Assembly: GCA_945273835.1 (NCBI GenBank)
Contig: CALYPL010000003.1
Coordinates: 1-64,000, forward strand
Reading direction: 5' to 3'
From: an uncultured Dysgonomonas sp.
GTDB lineage: Bacteria; Bacteroidota; Bacteroidia; Bacteroidales; Dysgonomonadaceae
Length of the DNA: 64,000 bases
Part shown: piece after piece, positions 1 through 10,072 of the stretch
Layout of the letters: each line of letters opens with the position of its first letter
Numbering within the stretch: the first letter of the stretch is position 1
Position numbers and translations under genes: made by a program
Notes under the pieces: model-generated
The model's database searches: none
What the model was told of the DNA's origin: nothing
The model's input: the letters and a program-made list of their open reading frames with translations, nothing else

Positions 1-88
1 CTCGGACGAGTGCTTGGGCGCGATGAACTGCTTTCGTAGCTCGGACGAGTGCTTGGGCGCGATGAACTGCTTTCGTAGCTCGGACGAG
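1..88. repeat. Tandem repeat of a 39-bp unit (two full copies plus an 11-bp partial copy), possibly continuing off the left edge
   Basis: ctcggacgagtgcttgggcgcgatgaactgctttcgtag at 1-39 and 40-78, then ctcggacgag. 39 bp is 13 codons; on the minus strand it encodes RPSYESSSSRPST repeats. Confidence 0.95.
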
Positions 89-866
89 AATAATCGCCAT
101 ATCTTCCTGAGTTGTATGATGAGCGACCTGCTCGTGATGGATAGTATTCGCTACGACCATAATATCCGCTACTCCAACGACCTGCGCGGCTATAATAAGG
201 ACGTGAATAATAATCGTAATAATGATGTCTATGATAACCCCATGGGTCATAATACCAAGGGTCGTAACGCCAAGAATTTACCCATCCCCAACTTGAATAA
301 TACCATGGTCTGTACCAATATGAGTATGAAGGATAATACCATGGGTCATACCAGGGAGTGTATGAACTCCATCCATATCCTGACCATCCCCAACCTAAAT
401 TGACGTTGAAATTCCAATTACGCGACGCATAATAATCGTTATATTTGTCATTCAACACATATACATTAATATCGTTGTCTGATGTTATTTTGACACTATT
501 CTGCGGATTATGATATTTTACGATACGGTCAGTATATTCATAATCGTCATCGTATGTACCTGCTGTATTATCTGTTGACTTGTTGTTGTAAACTTGCACA
601 CTGCTCCCTCTACGGTTATAGGTGTCAACATCCATGTTTACATTGCCGGTTGTCTCAAGCGTAACATCACCATTGTTATGTACTACCAATACTTGCTGGG
701 CATTATTGGATTGTGTTGTGTTCTGATAAACAGGATTGGCCTTTTGACTGTTTCTAACCTTTTTCGGTGAGGAATCAGGATAGATATCATCCCATTTATC
801 CTGAGCATAGCCCATTAAGGGCATAAATGCGACCAGAATTAAGGATGTGATTTTTCTTGCTTTCAT
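1..866 (-). CDS. Secreted Trp/Tyr-rich low-complexity protein, truncated at the left window edge (no stop codon in the window)
   Basis: Read on the minus strand from CAT at 864-866: MKARKITSLILVAFMPLMGYAQDKWDDIYPDSSPKK...NVNLGWGWSGYGWSSYTPWYDPWYYPSYSYWYRPWYYSSWGW...RPSYESSSSRPSTRPSYESSSSRPST. Open for about 288 codons to the edge, with a signal peptide. Missing from the ORF track because it has no stop. Confidence 0.85.
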   Translation of the reverse strand, partial: MKARKITSLILVAFMPLMGYAQDKWDDIYPDSSPKKVRNSQKANPVYQNTTQSNNAQQVLVVHNNGDVTLETTGNVNMDVDTYNRRGSSVQVYNNKSTDNTAGTYDDDYEYTDRIVKYHNPQNSVKITSDNDINVYVLNDKYNDYYASRNWNFNVNLGWGWSGYGWSSYTPWYDPWYYPSYSYWYRPWYYSSWGWVNSWRYDPWYYDPWGYHRHHYYDYYSRPYYSRAGRWSSGYYGRSEYYPSRAGRSSYNSGRYGDYSRPSYESSSSRPSTRPSYESSSSRPSTRP

Positions 867-1080
867 GATTTGGTCTCCTTTGTTTATTATGTTACAAATA
901 AAATTTAATTATTTGACTAAATGAATTTGTAAAGGTTTAAAAGTTAGAATTAAAAATTATTTGGCATTAACAAATATACTATTTTTATAGTAATAACATC
1001 ATTTTTTTAGTAAAAAGACAACATCAAAGACAGTTTGTTAATTATAATCAACTGAATAAAACAGTGTGATACAATACACC

Positions 1081-3438
1081 TTATCGTATAATCTCGAAAC
1101 GTGCAAATTTGAGGAGAAGTTGTTTAGTACCGGAGTTTTCAAACTCAACAGTCGCTTTACGGTTTTCGGCATTGCCCTCAACAGCAATGACTTTACCAAC
1201 TCCAAAACGCTCATGTTTAATTAAATTGCCAGCCGCCAAATCCGCTGATCCTCCATTAGCTGTAGCCTTGGGTGTAGCTCTGTCGGCGCTTACAAAGTTT
1301 CTTCTATTTTGCAATGACGTGGAGGAACGCTGAACTAAAGTCGATCTGTCAGACTTATAATTAGGTTCTTCTTGAGATCTCGCTTTGAAAGTCCTGTCAC
1401 GATCCTTATCCCAATTGTCGAGATACGTATTTTGTGAAGCCCCACCCGAATAACTGAATGCACTGTCCAGCACACCTTTATTAACATTGAGGTATTGCGA
1501 ATCAATATCTTTCAGAAAACGGCTCGGATTGCATGGGTTGACTGTCCCGTTTTTAAATCGGCTGCGTGCATAAGTAACCATACAAAATTCTTCGGCACGT
1601 GTCAGAGCTACATAAAACAGACGTCTTTCTTCTTCAAGACCTTTGAACTCGTTCTTTGCCATAGACGATGGAAACAAGTCTTCTTCGAGCCCGACGATAA
1701 ACACATTCTTAAATTCGAGTCCTTTTGCTGCATGCACCGTCATCATGGTAACTTTTTCCTGTTCAGCTTCTTTATCCGTATCCTGATCAGTCAGTAACGA
1801 TACTTCAGCCAAAAAGTCCATAAGGCTTATATTTTCATTACCTTCTTCTTGACGGGTTTCGCAAAACTCATGTATACCACCTAACAACTCTTGTAAATTC
1901 TGCTGTCGGCTCATACCTTCAGGTGTATTATCCTGATATGCGTCATTGGCTATACCGCTTTTTTTGACCACAAGATTTGCTAATTCATATGCGGATAATT
2001 CATGCAGTTGAGACATAAATTCTTCTATCATCGCCCTGAATTCGGCTACCTTCTTGGCTGGAGAGGGTTTAATATCTAATCCATATGAAAGCGGGTCGTT
2101 TATAACTTGCCAAAGGCTTACATTCATATGATGAGCTGCATCAGCAATTTTGCCCACAGTGGTTGCGCCGATGCCACGGGCAGGAAAATTTATAATTCGC
2201 TTGAAGGCTTCCTCATCCGACGGGTTGATTATCAACCGTAAATAAGCTATAACATCTTTGATCTCCTTGCGCTGATAGAATGACAATCCGCCATAGATAC
2301 GGTAAGGAATATTAACTTTACGCAAAGCCTCTTCAAAGATACGTGACTGAGCGTTAGTCCGATATAGAATTACAAAATCGCCGTACGACTTGTTAGATCG
2401 GCGAAGATCCTGAATTTTGTTGGCTACAATTACGCCTTCTTCAAAATCTGAGTATGCGCTGACAACCTCAATGCGTTCGCCTTTATCGTTTTCTGAAAAA
2501 ACGTTTTTCTTTATTTGTTCATGGTTATGACCGATAAGGCTGTTAGCCGCATCAACAATATTCTGGGTTGAACGATAATTCTGCTCTAACTTAAATAATT
2601 TGGATTCGGGATATACTTCCTTGAATTTGAGTATATTCTCAATATTTGCTCCACGGAACGAGTATATGCTCTGAGCGTCGTCTCCTACCACACATATACG
2701 ATGATGAGCATCGGCAAGCTGCTTAACAACAAGATATTGCGAAAAGTTTGTATCCTGATACTCATCTACCAATATGAATTGAAAACGATTCTGATAGCTG
2801 GCCAGTACATCGGGATGATCTCTGAACAAACAGTTGGTATTGAATAATAAATCGTCAAAATCCATCGTGTTCGATGCTTTAAGACGGCGATTATATTCAA
2901 TATATATATCTTTGATCATAGGTACTTTAGAACGTGTGTCATACTCAACCATTTGCTTATCGTTCATATAGGCGACAGGCGATATAAGCGCGTTTTTTGC
3001 AGCCGAAATTGTGTTCTGAACTTTTGACGGCTTATAGATTTTATCATCGAGCAGAAATTGCTTTATGATGGTCTTGATCAGATTACGTGAATCGGCGGAA
3101 TCGGCAATGGTAAAATTTGAATTATAACCTATTTTTTCGGCTTCGGCACGCAATATCCGTGAAAAAATGGAATGAAATGTTCCCATCCACAGATAACGAG
3201 CTTTCTGTGCGCCGACAAGCTGAGCGATACGCTCTTTCATCTCACGTGCCGCTTTATTGGTAAACGTAAGGGCAAGGATGCTTTGAGGGTGCATACCCTG
3301 TTCAAGCAGATAGGCTATCTTATAGGTAAGCACACGTGTCTTACCTGAACCTGCGCCGGCAATTATCAGCGAAGGACCTGAATTATATTCAACAGCTCCT
3401 TGTTGCTGTTGGTTGAGATGTTTTAATAATTCGCTCAT
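1081..3438 (-). CDS. pcrA: ATP-dependent DNA helicase, UvrD/PcrA type
   Basis: GAGSGKTRVLTYK Walker A, VDEYQDTN, QNYRST, VHAAKGLEF, EEERRLFYVALTRA, and a C-terminal KHERFGVGKV module. Start placed at MSELLKHLNQQQ (3438), not the track's 3468. Confidence 0.95.
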   Translation of the reverse strand: MSELLKHLNQQQQGAVEYNSGPSLIIAGAGSGKTRVLTYKIAYLLEQGMHPQSILALTFTNKAAREMKERIAQLVGAQKARYLWMGTFHSIFSRILRAEAEKIGYNSNFTIADSADSRNLIKTIIKQFLLDDKIYKPSKVQNTISAAKNALISPVAYMNDKQMVEYDTRSKVPMIKDIYIEYNRRLKASNTMDFDDLLFNTNCLFRDHPDVLASYQNRFQFILVDEYQDTNFSQYLVVKQLADAHHRICVVGDDAQSIYSFRGANIENILKFKEVYPESKLFKLEQNYRSTQNIVDAANSLIGHNHEQIKKNVFSENDKGERIEVVSAYSDFEEGVIVANKIQDLRRSNKSYGDFVILYRTNAQSRIFEEALRKVNIPYRIYGGLSFYQRKEIKDVIAYLRLIINPSDEEAFKRIINFPARGIGATTVGKIADAAHHMNVSLWQVINDPLSYGLDIKPSPAKKVAEFRAMIEEFMSQLHELSAYELANLVVKKSGIANDAYQDNTPEGMSRQQNLQELLGGIHEFCETRQEEGNENISLMDFLAEVSLLTDQDTDKEAEQEKVTMMTVHAAKGLEFKNVFIVGLEEDLFPSSMAKNEFKGLEEERRLFYVALTRAEEFCMVTYARSRFKNGTVNPCNPSRFLKDIDSQYLNVNKGVLDSAFSYSGGASQNTYLDNWDKDRDRTFKARSQEEPNYKSDRSTLVQRSSTSLQNRRNFVSADRATPKATANGGSADLAAGNLIKHERFGVGKVIAVEGNAENRKATVEFENSGTKQLLLKFARFEIIR

Positions 3439-3627
3439 AATAGGGTGCAAATATATTAATAATAACACATTTTCAGTGAGAAAATCTCTTCAACTTATCA
3501 TAAAAACCGATACCTTTATGCAACGTAACATCTTATTTAGTGATAAGATAATGTTCCGATTTGTTCAACAATATATGTGTATAGCTATCATACATCGACG
3601 TATAGATTGTATTAAAACAGAAAATAA

Positions 3628-4824
3628 GTGATCCATTTTTTCAATCCCGGACACGAAACGGCGGTTCAAAACGCTTCGCCTTATTATATGGCTCCCGCCA
3701 ATGTGGCGACATTGCAACACGAACTGGCTTTTCTGCCCGCTTGGTATGCAAGCAAAAATGATGCCGTACTGATTTACAGTAGGTACGACAAAGATTTCTT
3801 CTATTACCTATCCGATTTCTTCCCATCGCTTCCTGAAGCAATAGTAGAGGACGAATTGCCCGATTTTGATTTATCGGATGTATGTTTATGGGGAATTTCG
3901 CCGCAAGCTATACATTTTTTTGAGACACTCAATAAAAAGTACGGTTTAAATCTGCGTCTACCCGACTGGCAAGACGCATATACGTACCTAAACAGCCGCC
4001 AGGCAGCGAAAGATTGCCTGTCAGAATTACAACGCCTGCTCCCGGAGATTGACGACACAATCATACCCCGATTTTGTAATGATCTTGACGAAATAGAAAA
4101 TTTACTTGCGGTGTCGCCCTACCGATTGTTGGCAAAAGCCCCCTACTCTTCTTCGGGAAGAGGTTTATTGTGGCTGCCTACTGATATTTTACCTCGAAGC
4201 GAACGGCAGATTCTGCACGGAATTTTGAAAAGACAAGGAGCTGTTTCTATCGAGAGGGTACTGAATAAACAATTGGATTTTGCTATGGAATTTATGTGCG
4301 ATGGCAAAGGCGGAATTGCATTTGAAGGTTATTCTTTATTTTCGACTAACGAAAAAGGGGCTTACATGGGGAATTTTCTTTCGAGCCAGCAAACAATCGA
4401 AGGGATACTGACATCCAAAATAGATTTGTCAGTTTTGGAGAGCGTAAAAAACTGTTTACTAAAAATTCTATCCACACGATATGCCTGCAATTATAAAGGT
4501 TGTATCGGGGTGGATATGATGATTTATGAGGATAATGATAAGTATTGCATACATCCTTGCTTAGAAATAAATATGCGCTACAACATGGGCTATTTGTCGT
4601 TATGCTTCGCAAAAAGATTTATGAATGAGGGTTCGAGCGGATATTATCAAACAGATTTCAGTCCTACTGATGGTATGGCTTACAGCATTCATCGGCAAAT
4701 GCTTGAAAAGCATCCCGCCCGTTTCCGTGACGGGAAAATCGTTTCGGGTTACTTACCGCTTTGTCCTGTAACAGAAAACAGTCATTACAGAGCATATGTA
4801 TTAATAGACGAAGGTTCAGAATGA
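3628..4824 (+). CDS. Conserved Bacteroidetes-type protein with ATP-grasp-like features, function unknown
   Basis: 398-aa ORF MIHFFNPGHETAVQNASPYYMAPANV...; KAPYSSSGRGLLW resembles an ATP-grasp phosphate-binding loop and CLEINMRYNMG a metal-binding ExNxR. Confidence 0.7.
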   Translation: MIHFFNPGHETAVQNASPYYMAPANVATLQHELAFLPAWYASKNDAVLIYSRYDKDFFYYLSDFFPSLPEAIVEDELPDFDLSDVCLWGISPQAIHFFETLNKKYGLNLRLPDWQDAYTYLNSRQAAKDCLSELQRLLPEIDDTIIPRFCNDLDEIENLLAVSPYRLLAKAPYSSSGRGLLWLPTDILPRSERQILHGILKRQGAVSIERVLNKQLDFAMEFMCDGKGGIAFEGYSLFSTNEKGAYMGNFLSSQQTIEGILTSKIDLSVLESVKNCLLKILSTRYACNYKGCIGVDMMIYEDNDKYCIHPCLEINMRYNMGYLSLCFAKRFMNEGSSGYYQTDFSPTDGMAYSIHRQMLEKHPARFRDGKIVSGYLPLCPVTENSHYRAYVLIDEGSE

Positions 4825-5571
4825 GCGTCTACGAAATTCGGCGCAAACTATTGCTGTGGCAATGGCTACGTTAAGTGATTCGGACGAATGCTGACCCATC
4901 GGATAAGTGGGAATAAACAAACGTTTGGTTATTCGTTTTTCAGTTTCGGGGCGTATGCCGTTTCCCTCATTTCCCATAATCAGAATACCGTTTTGGGTCA
5001 GTTCTTGCTGATACATGTTTTCTCCGTTAAGGAGAGTTCCGTATATGGGCAGGTCTGAATGCTTATCCAAAAAAGCAAGTAAGTCTACGTAATGGACATC
5101 AACACGGGCAATAGCTCCCATAGTTGCCTGCACTACTTTCGGATTATAAATATCTGCCGTGTCGGACGAACAGAATATATGACGTATGCCGTACCAATCT
5201 GCCAAGCGTACGATTGTCCCCATATTACCCGGATCCTGAATACCATCAAGGGCAAGTACAAGTTGCGAAGTAATATTTACATTTTCATCAATTGTCTTTT
5301 TATAGAACACACCAAGAGCCTGTTGCGGATTCTTGACGAAGCTGATCTGCGATAATTCGCCCTCGTTTACTTCTAATGCTTCTTCAGCATGACTGAGATT
5401 GACCGACTCCAAAAATGACTTTTCTGCGACAAGCAATTTACATTTGCTGTTTGTCAGTAATTCGGCGACCAATTTATTACCCTCGGCTACAAAAACATCA
5501 TATTCGTCACGATATTTTTTTTCTTTCAGAGAACGGATAAATTTCAGTTTATTTTTGCTCAGCATTTTCAA
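4816..5571 (-). CDS. TrmH/SpoU-family RNA methyltransferase
   Basis: Typical TrmH features: ALDGIQDPGNMGTIVRLADWYG, IMGNEGNGI, PTYPMGQHSSESLNVAIATAIV. Confidence 0.93.
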   Translation of the reverse strand: MKMLSKNKLKFIRSLKEKKYRDEYDVFVAEGNKLVAELLTNSKCKLLVAEKSFLESVNLSHAEEALEVNEGELSQISFVKNPQQALGVFYKKTIDENVNITSQLVLALDGIQDPGNMGTIVRLADWYGIRHIFCSSDTADIYNPKVVQATMGAIARVDVHYVDLLAFLDKHSDLPIYGTLLNGENMYQQELTQNGILIMGNEGNGIRPETEKRITKRLFIPTYPMGQHSSESLNVAIATAIVCAEFRRRSF

Positions 5572-5808
5572 TCGTTTCAGCCATCAAGTTAATTATACAT
5601 CATTTTATCCGATAGCGGTTAGCAATCGGGCTTTTGAATTGAAAGAAAAACTTTCAATTTCGTCGGCAATTGCAATTCTCTCGTTCAGATGGCTATATTT
5701 TAAATATTCAAGACTTATATATTTTATACAAAAATACGAAAAGAAACAATTAAAAATCATAAATTTGCGAATCGTTTCAGAACTAATCCCGTCCGAGCGT
5801 AGAATGTA

Positions 5809-8202
5809 ATGAATTTGAGAAACTTATTGTACACATCCGCACTATGCGCTATTCTTCTGCTTATTTGGTCGTGCCGATCAACCAAATTTGTTCCTGAAGG
5901 AAAATATTTATTATCAAGCGCAGAAGTCAAATCCGACACCAAGGGTTTCTCAGGCTATAAGATGGAGCCATACATCAAACAAAAGCCGAACTACAAAACA
6001 TTCAGTCTTGTAAAAATACCGCTTACCATCTACAATTTAGCGGGTAAGGACACTACAAAATGGATCAACCGCACATTACAGCATGGAGGTGAACCGCCTG
6101 TCATCTTCGATAGTACGATGGTAGACAACACTGCCGATAATCTGCAAAGGGTGATGACGAATAAAGGCTATCTTGATGCAGATGTTCAGCCTAAGGTTAA
6201 ATTTGACGACAAGCGAGCCAAAGTTGAGTATTTTATACATGCGGGACAGCCTTATCGGATAAACGATTACTCGATTCACGTACCCGATTCGTCGATGAGC
6301 AGGTTTCTTGTCGTACCCGACTATATAAAGCGTTTCAGACACAGCCCTAAACAAAATTTGCTGAGTGTTGACAGTATATTAGGAGCAAATTCACTTATCA
6401 AGAAGAAAGAACTTTTTGATTTGGATATGCTCGACGCCGAACGTGAACGAATTTCGTCGATATTCCGCCGATTAGGATACTACGATTTTTCTAAAGAATA
6501 TGTTGGTTTTGTGGCTGATACTACGGTTGGCAACAAACAGGTTGATTTGGAACTATCACTCTATCCTTTCTCACGGCGTGACACGGACGGTTCGACTGAA
6601 GAAACGCCTCATCAGCAATACATGGTTAAGGAAGTATTTCTTTACGTTGATTACAACCCGATTGTGGATGGCGATATAAGCGGTTATCAAACTTCGGAGA
6701 CTTATGAAAGGGACGGATTTAAAATTTTTTACGGACCAAGAGGCAGGTATATAAAGCCGCACATCATCATCAACAGTTGTTTCATACGTCCCAGACAACT
6801 CTACAATGAAAGGGCTACTACGATGACATACAGCTCGTTGTCGCAGCTGCATATCCTCAAAAACGTAAATATACAATATATGCGTATCGACAGCGATTCG
6901 TTACCCCAGTTACGATGTATCATTACGTGTGTTCCTGACAAAAAGCAAGGTATTTCGGCGGAGATCGAAGGTACTAACTCAGGCGGTTCGTTCGGGTTGG
7001 AGGCAGGGTTAGGTTATTTACATCGCAATGCATTCAGAGGGTCTGAATTGTTTAATATAAAACTTAAAGGCGCATACGAGGCGGTTTCTCCTTCATTCAG
7101 CAATTTCAGGGATAATTACTTTGAAATAGGCGGCGAAACTTCGCTGACCTTCCCTCGTTTCATGCTTCCATTTCTCAACAAGGATTTCAGACGAAGCATA
7201 CACGCTTCGACCCAATTCAACGCCAATTATACTTTTCAACGTCGACCCGATTATTTTACACGTACGGTGCTTTCGGGAGGTGTGAAATATATCTGGCAGG
7301 AAAGGCAGTCAAACTCTACCCGCCATGTGGTTGATTTGATTGACATCAGTTACGTTCACATTCCGACGCTCGAACCCCGATTGGATACAACGTTATCAGT
7401 CAATGCAAAAAAGTATAGTTTTACTGACCAGTTTATTTTCAGCTCGGGTTATACTTTTACGAAAAGCAATGCCAATCCCAACGAATACAATCGCAGTAAC
7501 AATCCTTTATACTCGATCAGAGCATCGGTTGAGACGGCAGGTAACCTCTTGTCGCTGATTGCCAAAGTAACCGACAGACCTAAAGATCAAAATGGCTCAC
7601 GCAAGATATTCGGCACTCAATTCGCACAGTATGTACGTGGTAATTTCGATTACAGCCAGACGTTGCGATTTGACGACCGAAATTCTGTGGCGTGGCGTTT
7701 AGGGGGTGGTATTGCTTATCCTTACGGTAACTTCAAACAAATACCTATTCAGAAAAGGTTCTTTTCGGGTGGTGCCAACAGTGTGCGTGGATGGAGCGTG
7801 AGAGAGTTAGGACCGGGTTCGTTTCACCCTCGGAAAGAAAACGATAACTTCTTCTATCATTCGGGCGATATTCGTTTGGATGCGAACATAGAATACCGCA
7901 GTAAATTGTTTTGGGTGCTTGAATTGGGTGCTTTCCTCGATGCGGGAAACATCTGGACGATAAAGAAATACGAGGATCAGGACAGGGGTAATTTTCAGCT
8001 TGACAGATTCTACAAAGAAATTGCCATGGCATGGGGGCTTGGCTTGCGTTTCGATTTTGATTTTGTGTTGATCCGCCTTGATATGGGATGGAAAGTTTAC
8101 AATCCTGAGAAGGATTCAAATATCCGCCGGTGGCCTGTTACCCGGCCTTTCGACATCGGGCATAACACGGCTTTTCATATAGCGGTGGGTTATCCTTTTT
8201 GA
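5809..8202 (+). CDS. BamA/TamA-family outer membrane protein with lipoprotein signal (TamL-like)
   Basis: Signal/lipobox LLLIWSCRSTKFVPEGKYLL; C-terminal surface antigen barrel with KRFFSGGANSVRGWSVRELGPGS and terminal aromatic GYPF. Confidence 0.9.
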   Translation: MNLRNLLYTSALCAILLLIWSCRSTKFVPEGKYLLSSAEVKSDTKGFSGYKMEPYIKQKPNYKTFSLVKIPLTIYNLAGKDTTKWINRTLQHGGEPPVIFDSTMVDNTADNLQRVMTNKGYLDADVQPKVKFDDKRAKVEYFIHAGQPYRINDYSIHVPDSSMSRFLVVPDYIKRFRHSPKQNLLSVDSILGANSLIKKKELFDLDMLDAERERISSIFRRLGYYDFSKEYVGFVADTTVGNKQVDLELSLYPFSRRDTDGSTEETPHQQYMVKEVFLYVDYNPIVDGDISGYQTSETYERDGFKIFYGPRGRYIKPHIIINSCFIRPRQLYNERATTMTYSSLSQLHILKNVNIQYMRIDSDSLPQLRCIITCVPDKKQGISAEIEGTNSGGSFGLEAGLGYLHRNAFRGSELFNIKLKGAYEAVSPSFSNFRDNYFEIGGETSLTFPRFMLPFLNKDFRRSIHASTQFNANYTFQRRPDYFTRTVLSGGVKYIWQERQSNSTRHVVDLIDISYVHIPTLEPRLDTTLSVNAKKYSFTDQFIFSSGYTFTKSNANPNEYNRSNNPLYSIRASVETAGNLLSLIAKVTDRPKDQNGSRKIFGTQFAQYVRGNFDYSQTLRFDDRNSVAWRLGGGIAYPYGNFKQIPIQKRFFSGGANSVRGWSVRELGPGSFHPRKENDNFFYHSGDIRLDANIEYRSKLFWVLELGAFLDAGNIWTIKKYEDQDRGNFQLDRFYKEIAMAWGLGLRFDFDFVLIRLDMGWKVYNPEKDSNIRRWPVTRPFDIGHNTAFHIAVGYPF

Positions 8203-8231
8203 TTTTTTATTATCATTATCATAAAAAAATA

Positions 8232-8258
8232 ACCTTGTGGCTTTTAATACCACAAGGT
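8232..8258 (-). terminator. Rho-independent terminator of the POT transporter gene
   Basis: ACCTTGTGG-cttttaata-CCACAAGGT stem-loop; A-run on the plus-strand left side gives a U-tract on the minus strand. Confidence 0.8.
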
Positions 8259-8282
8259 CATGTAATATGGGACTATATCAGA

Positions 8283-9833
8283 TTATTTGGTTATTCGTTC
8301 CAACCATTTAACCATACTCATCATTATAATCATCGAGAACAAACATGCTCCGACAAAGACTGCCCAAGTTGCCCAGATGGATATTTTTTCGTACATGAAT
8401 GTTCCAATCCATAAAAATAAATTGGCGACAGCGGTGGTACCCAACCAACAGCCCTGCATGATACCCTGATATTGCGGCGGTGCTACTTTTGAAACAAACG
8501 ATATGCCTAAAGGACTGATAAACAATTCTGCTACGGTCAGTATCAGATAAATGCCGACCATGAACAGGGGACTTAAACGTTCGGCATCAGCCAGTCCGCC
8601 CATATCTTTTATTTCTATAAACGATGGTAAATTGAATGATCCGATCATCATTATAAGGTATGCCAAAGCTGCTATTCCCATGCCTATACCGATTTTTTTA
8701 GGTGTTGATGGTTCTTTGCCTTTGGCACGTAACCAACCGAATACTGCCATCAGCAATGGGGTAAGTATTACCACGAAAAACGGATTGATGGACTGAAACA
8801 GTTCCGCTCCTTGTATCGACACGAAACCGAGATTGATATTTATGCTGCTCAGATCAATATAGTCGCGGGCGAAAAATGTTAGTGACGCTCCATTTTGATG
8901 GAAAGACAGCCAGAAGAATATGACTACCGAAAACACAGCGAAAAGGGCATACATGCGTTGTTTTATTTCGGTTGCGGTCATACTTGCTTCTTGAGCCGCT
9001 TTATTTTTTTCTTCATCAGTTTGAAGGGCTTTCTTGGCTGCCGGATCGGGAAAGTATTTTTTATTCAATCCGTAAATAATCAATGAAATTGTCATAGCGA
9101 CTATTGCGAATCCGAATGCGTAATGGAATCCTGTGGTAAATACGTTTAGATAGTCATTCGCAAATGTTGCCATATCGGCTGGCACGCCGTTCATACTTAC
9201 TTCTGAGGCAAGTGTTGTGAATCGTTGTGATGCTTGTTCGGTAAGATTGTTATCAATATAACCATGGCAAAGTTCGGGTAAATCGCCGTTATAGAGGAAT
9301 CCATGTGCTTTTAGCCACCAGTTTCTGATCATTACGGCTATGAACGGGGCAAATACTGCCCCTACGTTGATGAACATATAAAATAATGAGAATCCTGAAT
9401 CGCGCATCTTAGAATACTCTTCGTTGTCGTACATTTGTCCGACCAAAGCCTGAAGGTTTCCTTTAAATAATCCATTGCCTAAAGCGATTACGAAAAGTCC
9501 AAGACAAGTGAGCCCAAGTGTCAGAACCTTATTTTTGACGGGTGTTGGCGAGGGTATTGCGATCAGCAGATAACCGACTGCCATAAGTATGATACCGACA
9601 AATATCGTGCTTTTATATTTTCTGGATTTATCGGCTATCAGTCCGCCCACGAGTGCTAACGCATAGATAGAGAAATAAAACACGGAATAGATGACGCTGG
9701 AGGTTGTACCGCTGAATCCGAACTTAGCGCTCAGGAAAAGGGTCAGTATCGCCATCATAACATAGAAGCCGAATCGTTCGCCCATATTGGACAACGATGC
9801 TGCTAATAAGCCTTTGGGATGCTTTTTAAACAT
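8283..9833 (-). CDS. Peptide MFS transporter (POT/PTR family, DtpT-like)
   Basis: MFKKHPKGLLAASLSNMGERFGFYVMMAILTLFL, GGLIADK, GNGLFKGNLQALVGQMYD, multiple TM segments. Confidence 0.92.
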   Translation of the reverse strand: MFKKHPKGLLAASLSNMGERFGFYVMMAILTLFLSAKFGFSGTTSSVIYSVFYFSIYALALVGGLIADKSRKYKSTIFVGIILMAVGYLLIAIPSPTPVKNKVLTLGLTCLGLFVIALGNGLFKGNLQALVGQMYDNEEYSKMRDSGFSLFYMFINVGAVFAPFIAVMIRNWWLKAHGFLYNGDLPELCHGYIDNNLTEQASQRFTTLASEVSMNGVPADMATFANDYLNVFTTGFHYAFGFAIVAMTISLIIYGLNKKYFPDPAAKKALQTDEEKNKAAQEASMTATEIKQRMYALFAVFSVVIFFWLSFHQNGASLTFFARDYIDLSSININLGFVSIQGAELFQSINPFFVVILTPLLMAVFGWLRAKGKEPSTPKKIGIGMGIAALAYLIMMIGSFNLPSFIEIKDMGGLADAERLSPLFMVGIYLILTVAELFISPLGISFVSKVAPPQYQGIMQGCWLGTTAVANLFLWIGTFMYEKISIWATWAVFVGACLFSMIIMMSMVKWLERITK

Positions 9834-10072
9834 AAGGATAGATTTTAGATTTATAATAATTGATTTTAATTTTTATGGTTGGTAACGATTGGTTATCAAA
9901 TATAATGAAATATATTTTGCTTTTATGCTTAAAGGATTTAAAAGAATTATTTTCTGTTATATGTATTCGATTTTATCTATAACATACAGCATCTTATATA
10001 ATCGTTCTTATATTTTTTGTTACTTTGCTTATCAGATATCTGTTTGTGTAAGATTCTACATATACCACAAAT

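Noticed and set aside
1-88. 39-bp direct repeats as a CRISPR array
   Set aside because: The copies are directly adjacent with no spacers and are in frame in a coding region.
14-403. Plus-strand 129-aa ORF with MGAMNCFRSSDE repeats
   Set aside because: Antisense to the convincing signal-peptide-bearing minus-strand CDS 1-866; composition mirrors the reverse strand's W/Y-rich coding.
7745-8119. Minus-strand 124-aa ORF inside the TamL/BamA-like gene
   Set aside because: Shadow ORF opposite a well-supported OMP coding sequence; no recognisable motif.
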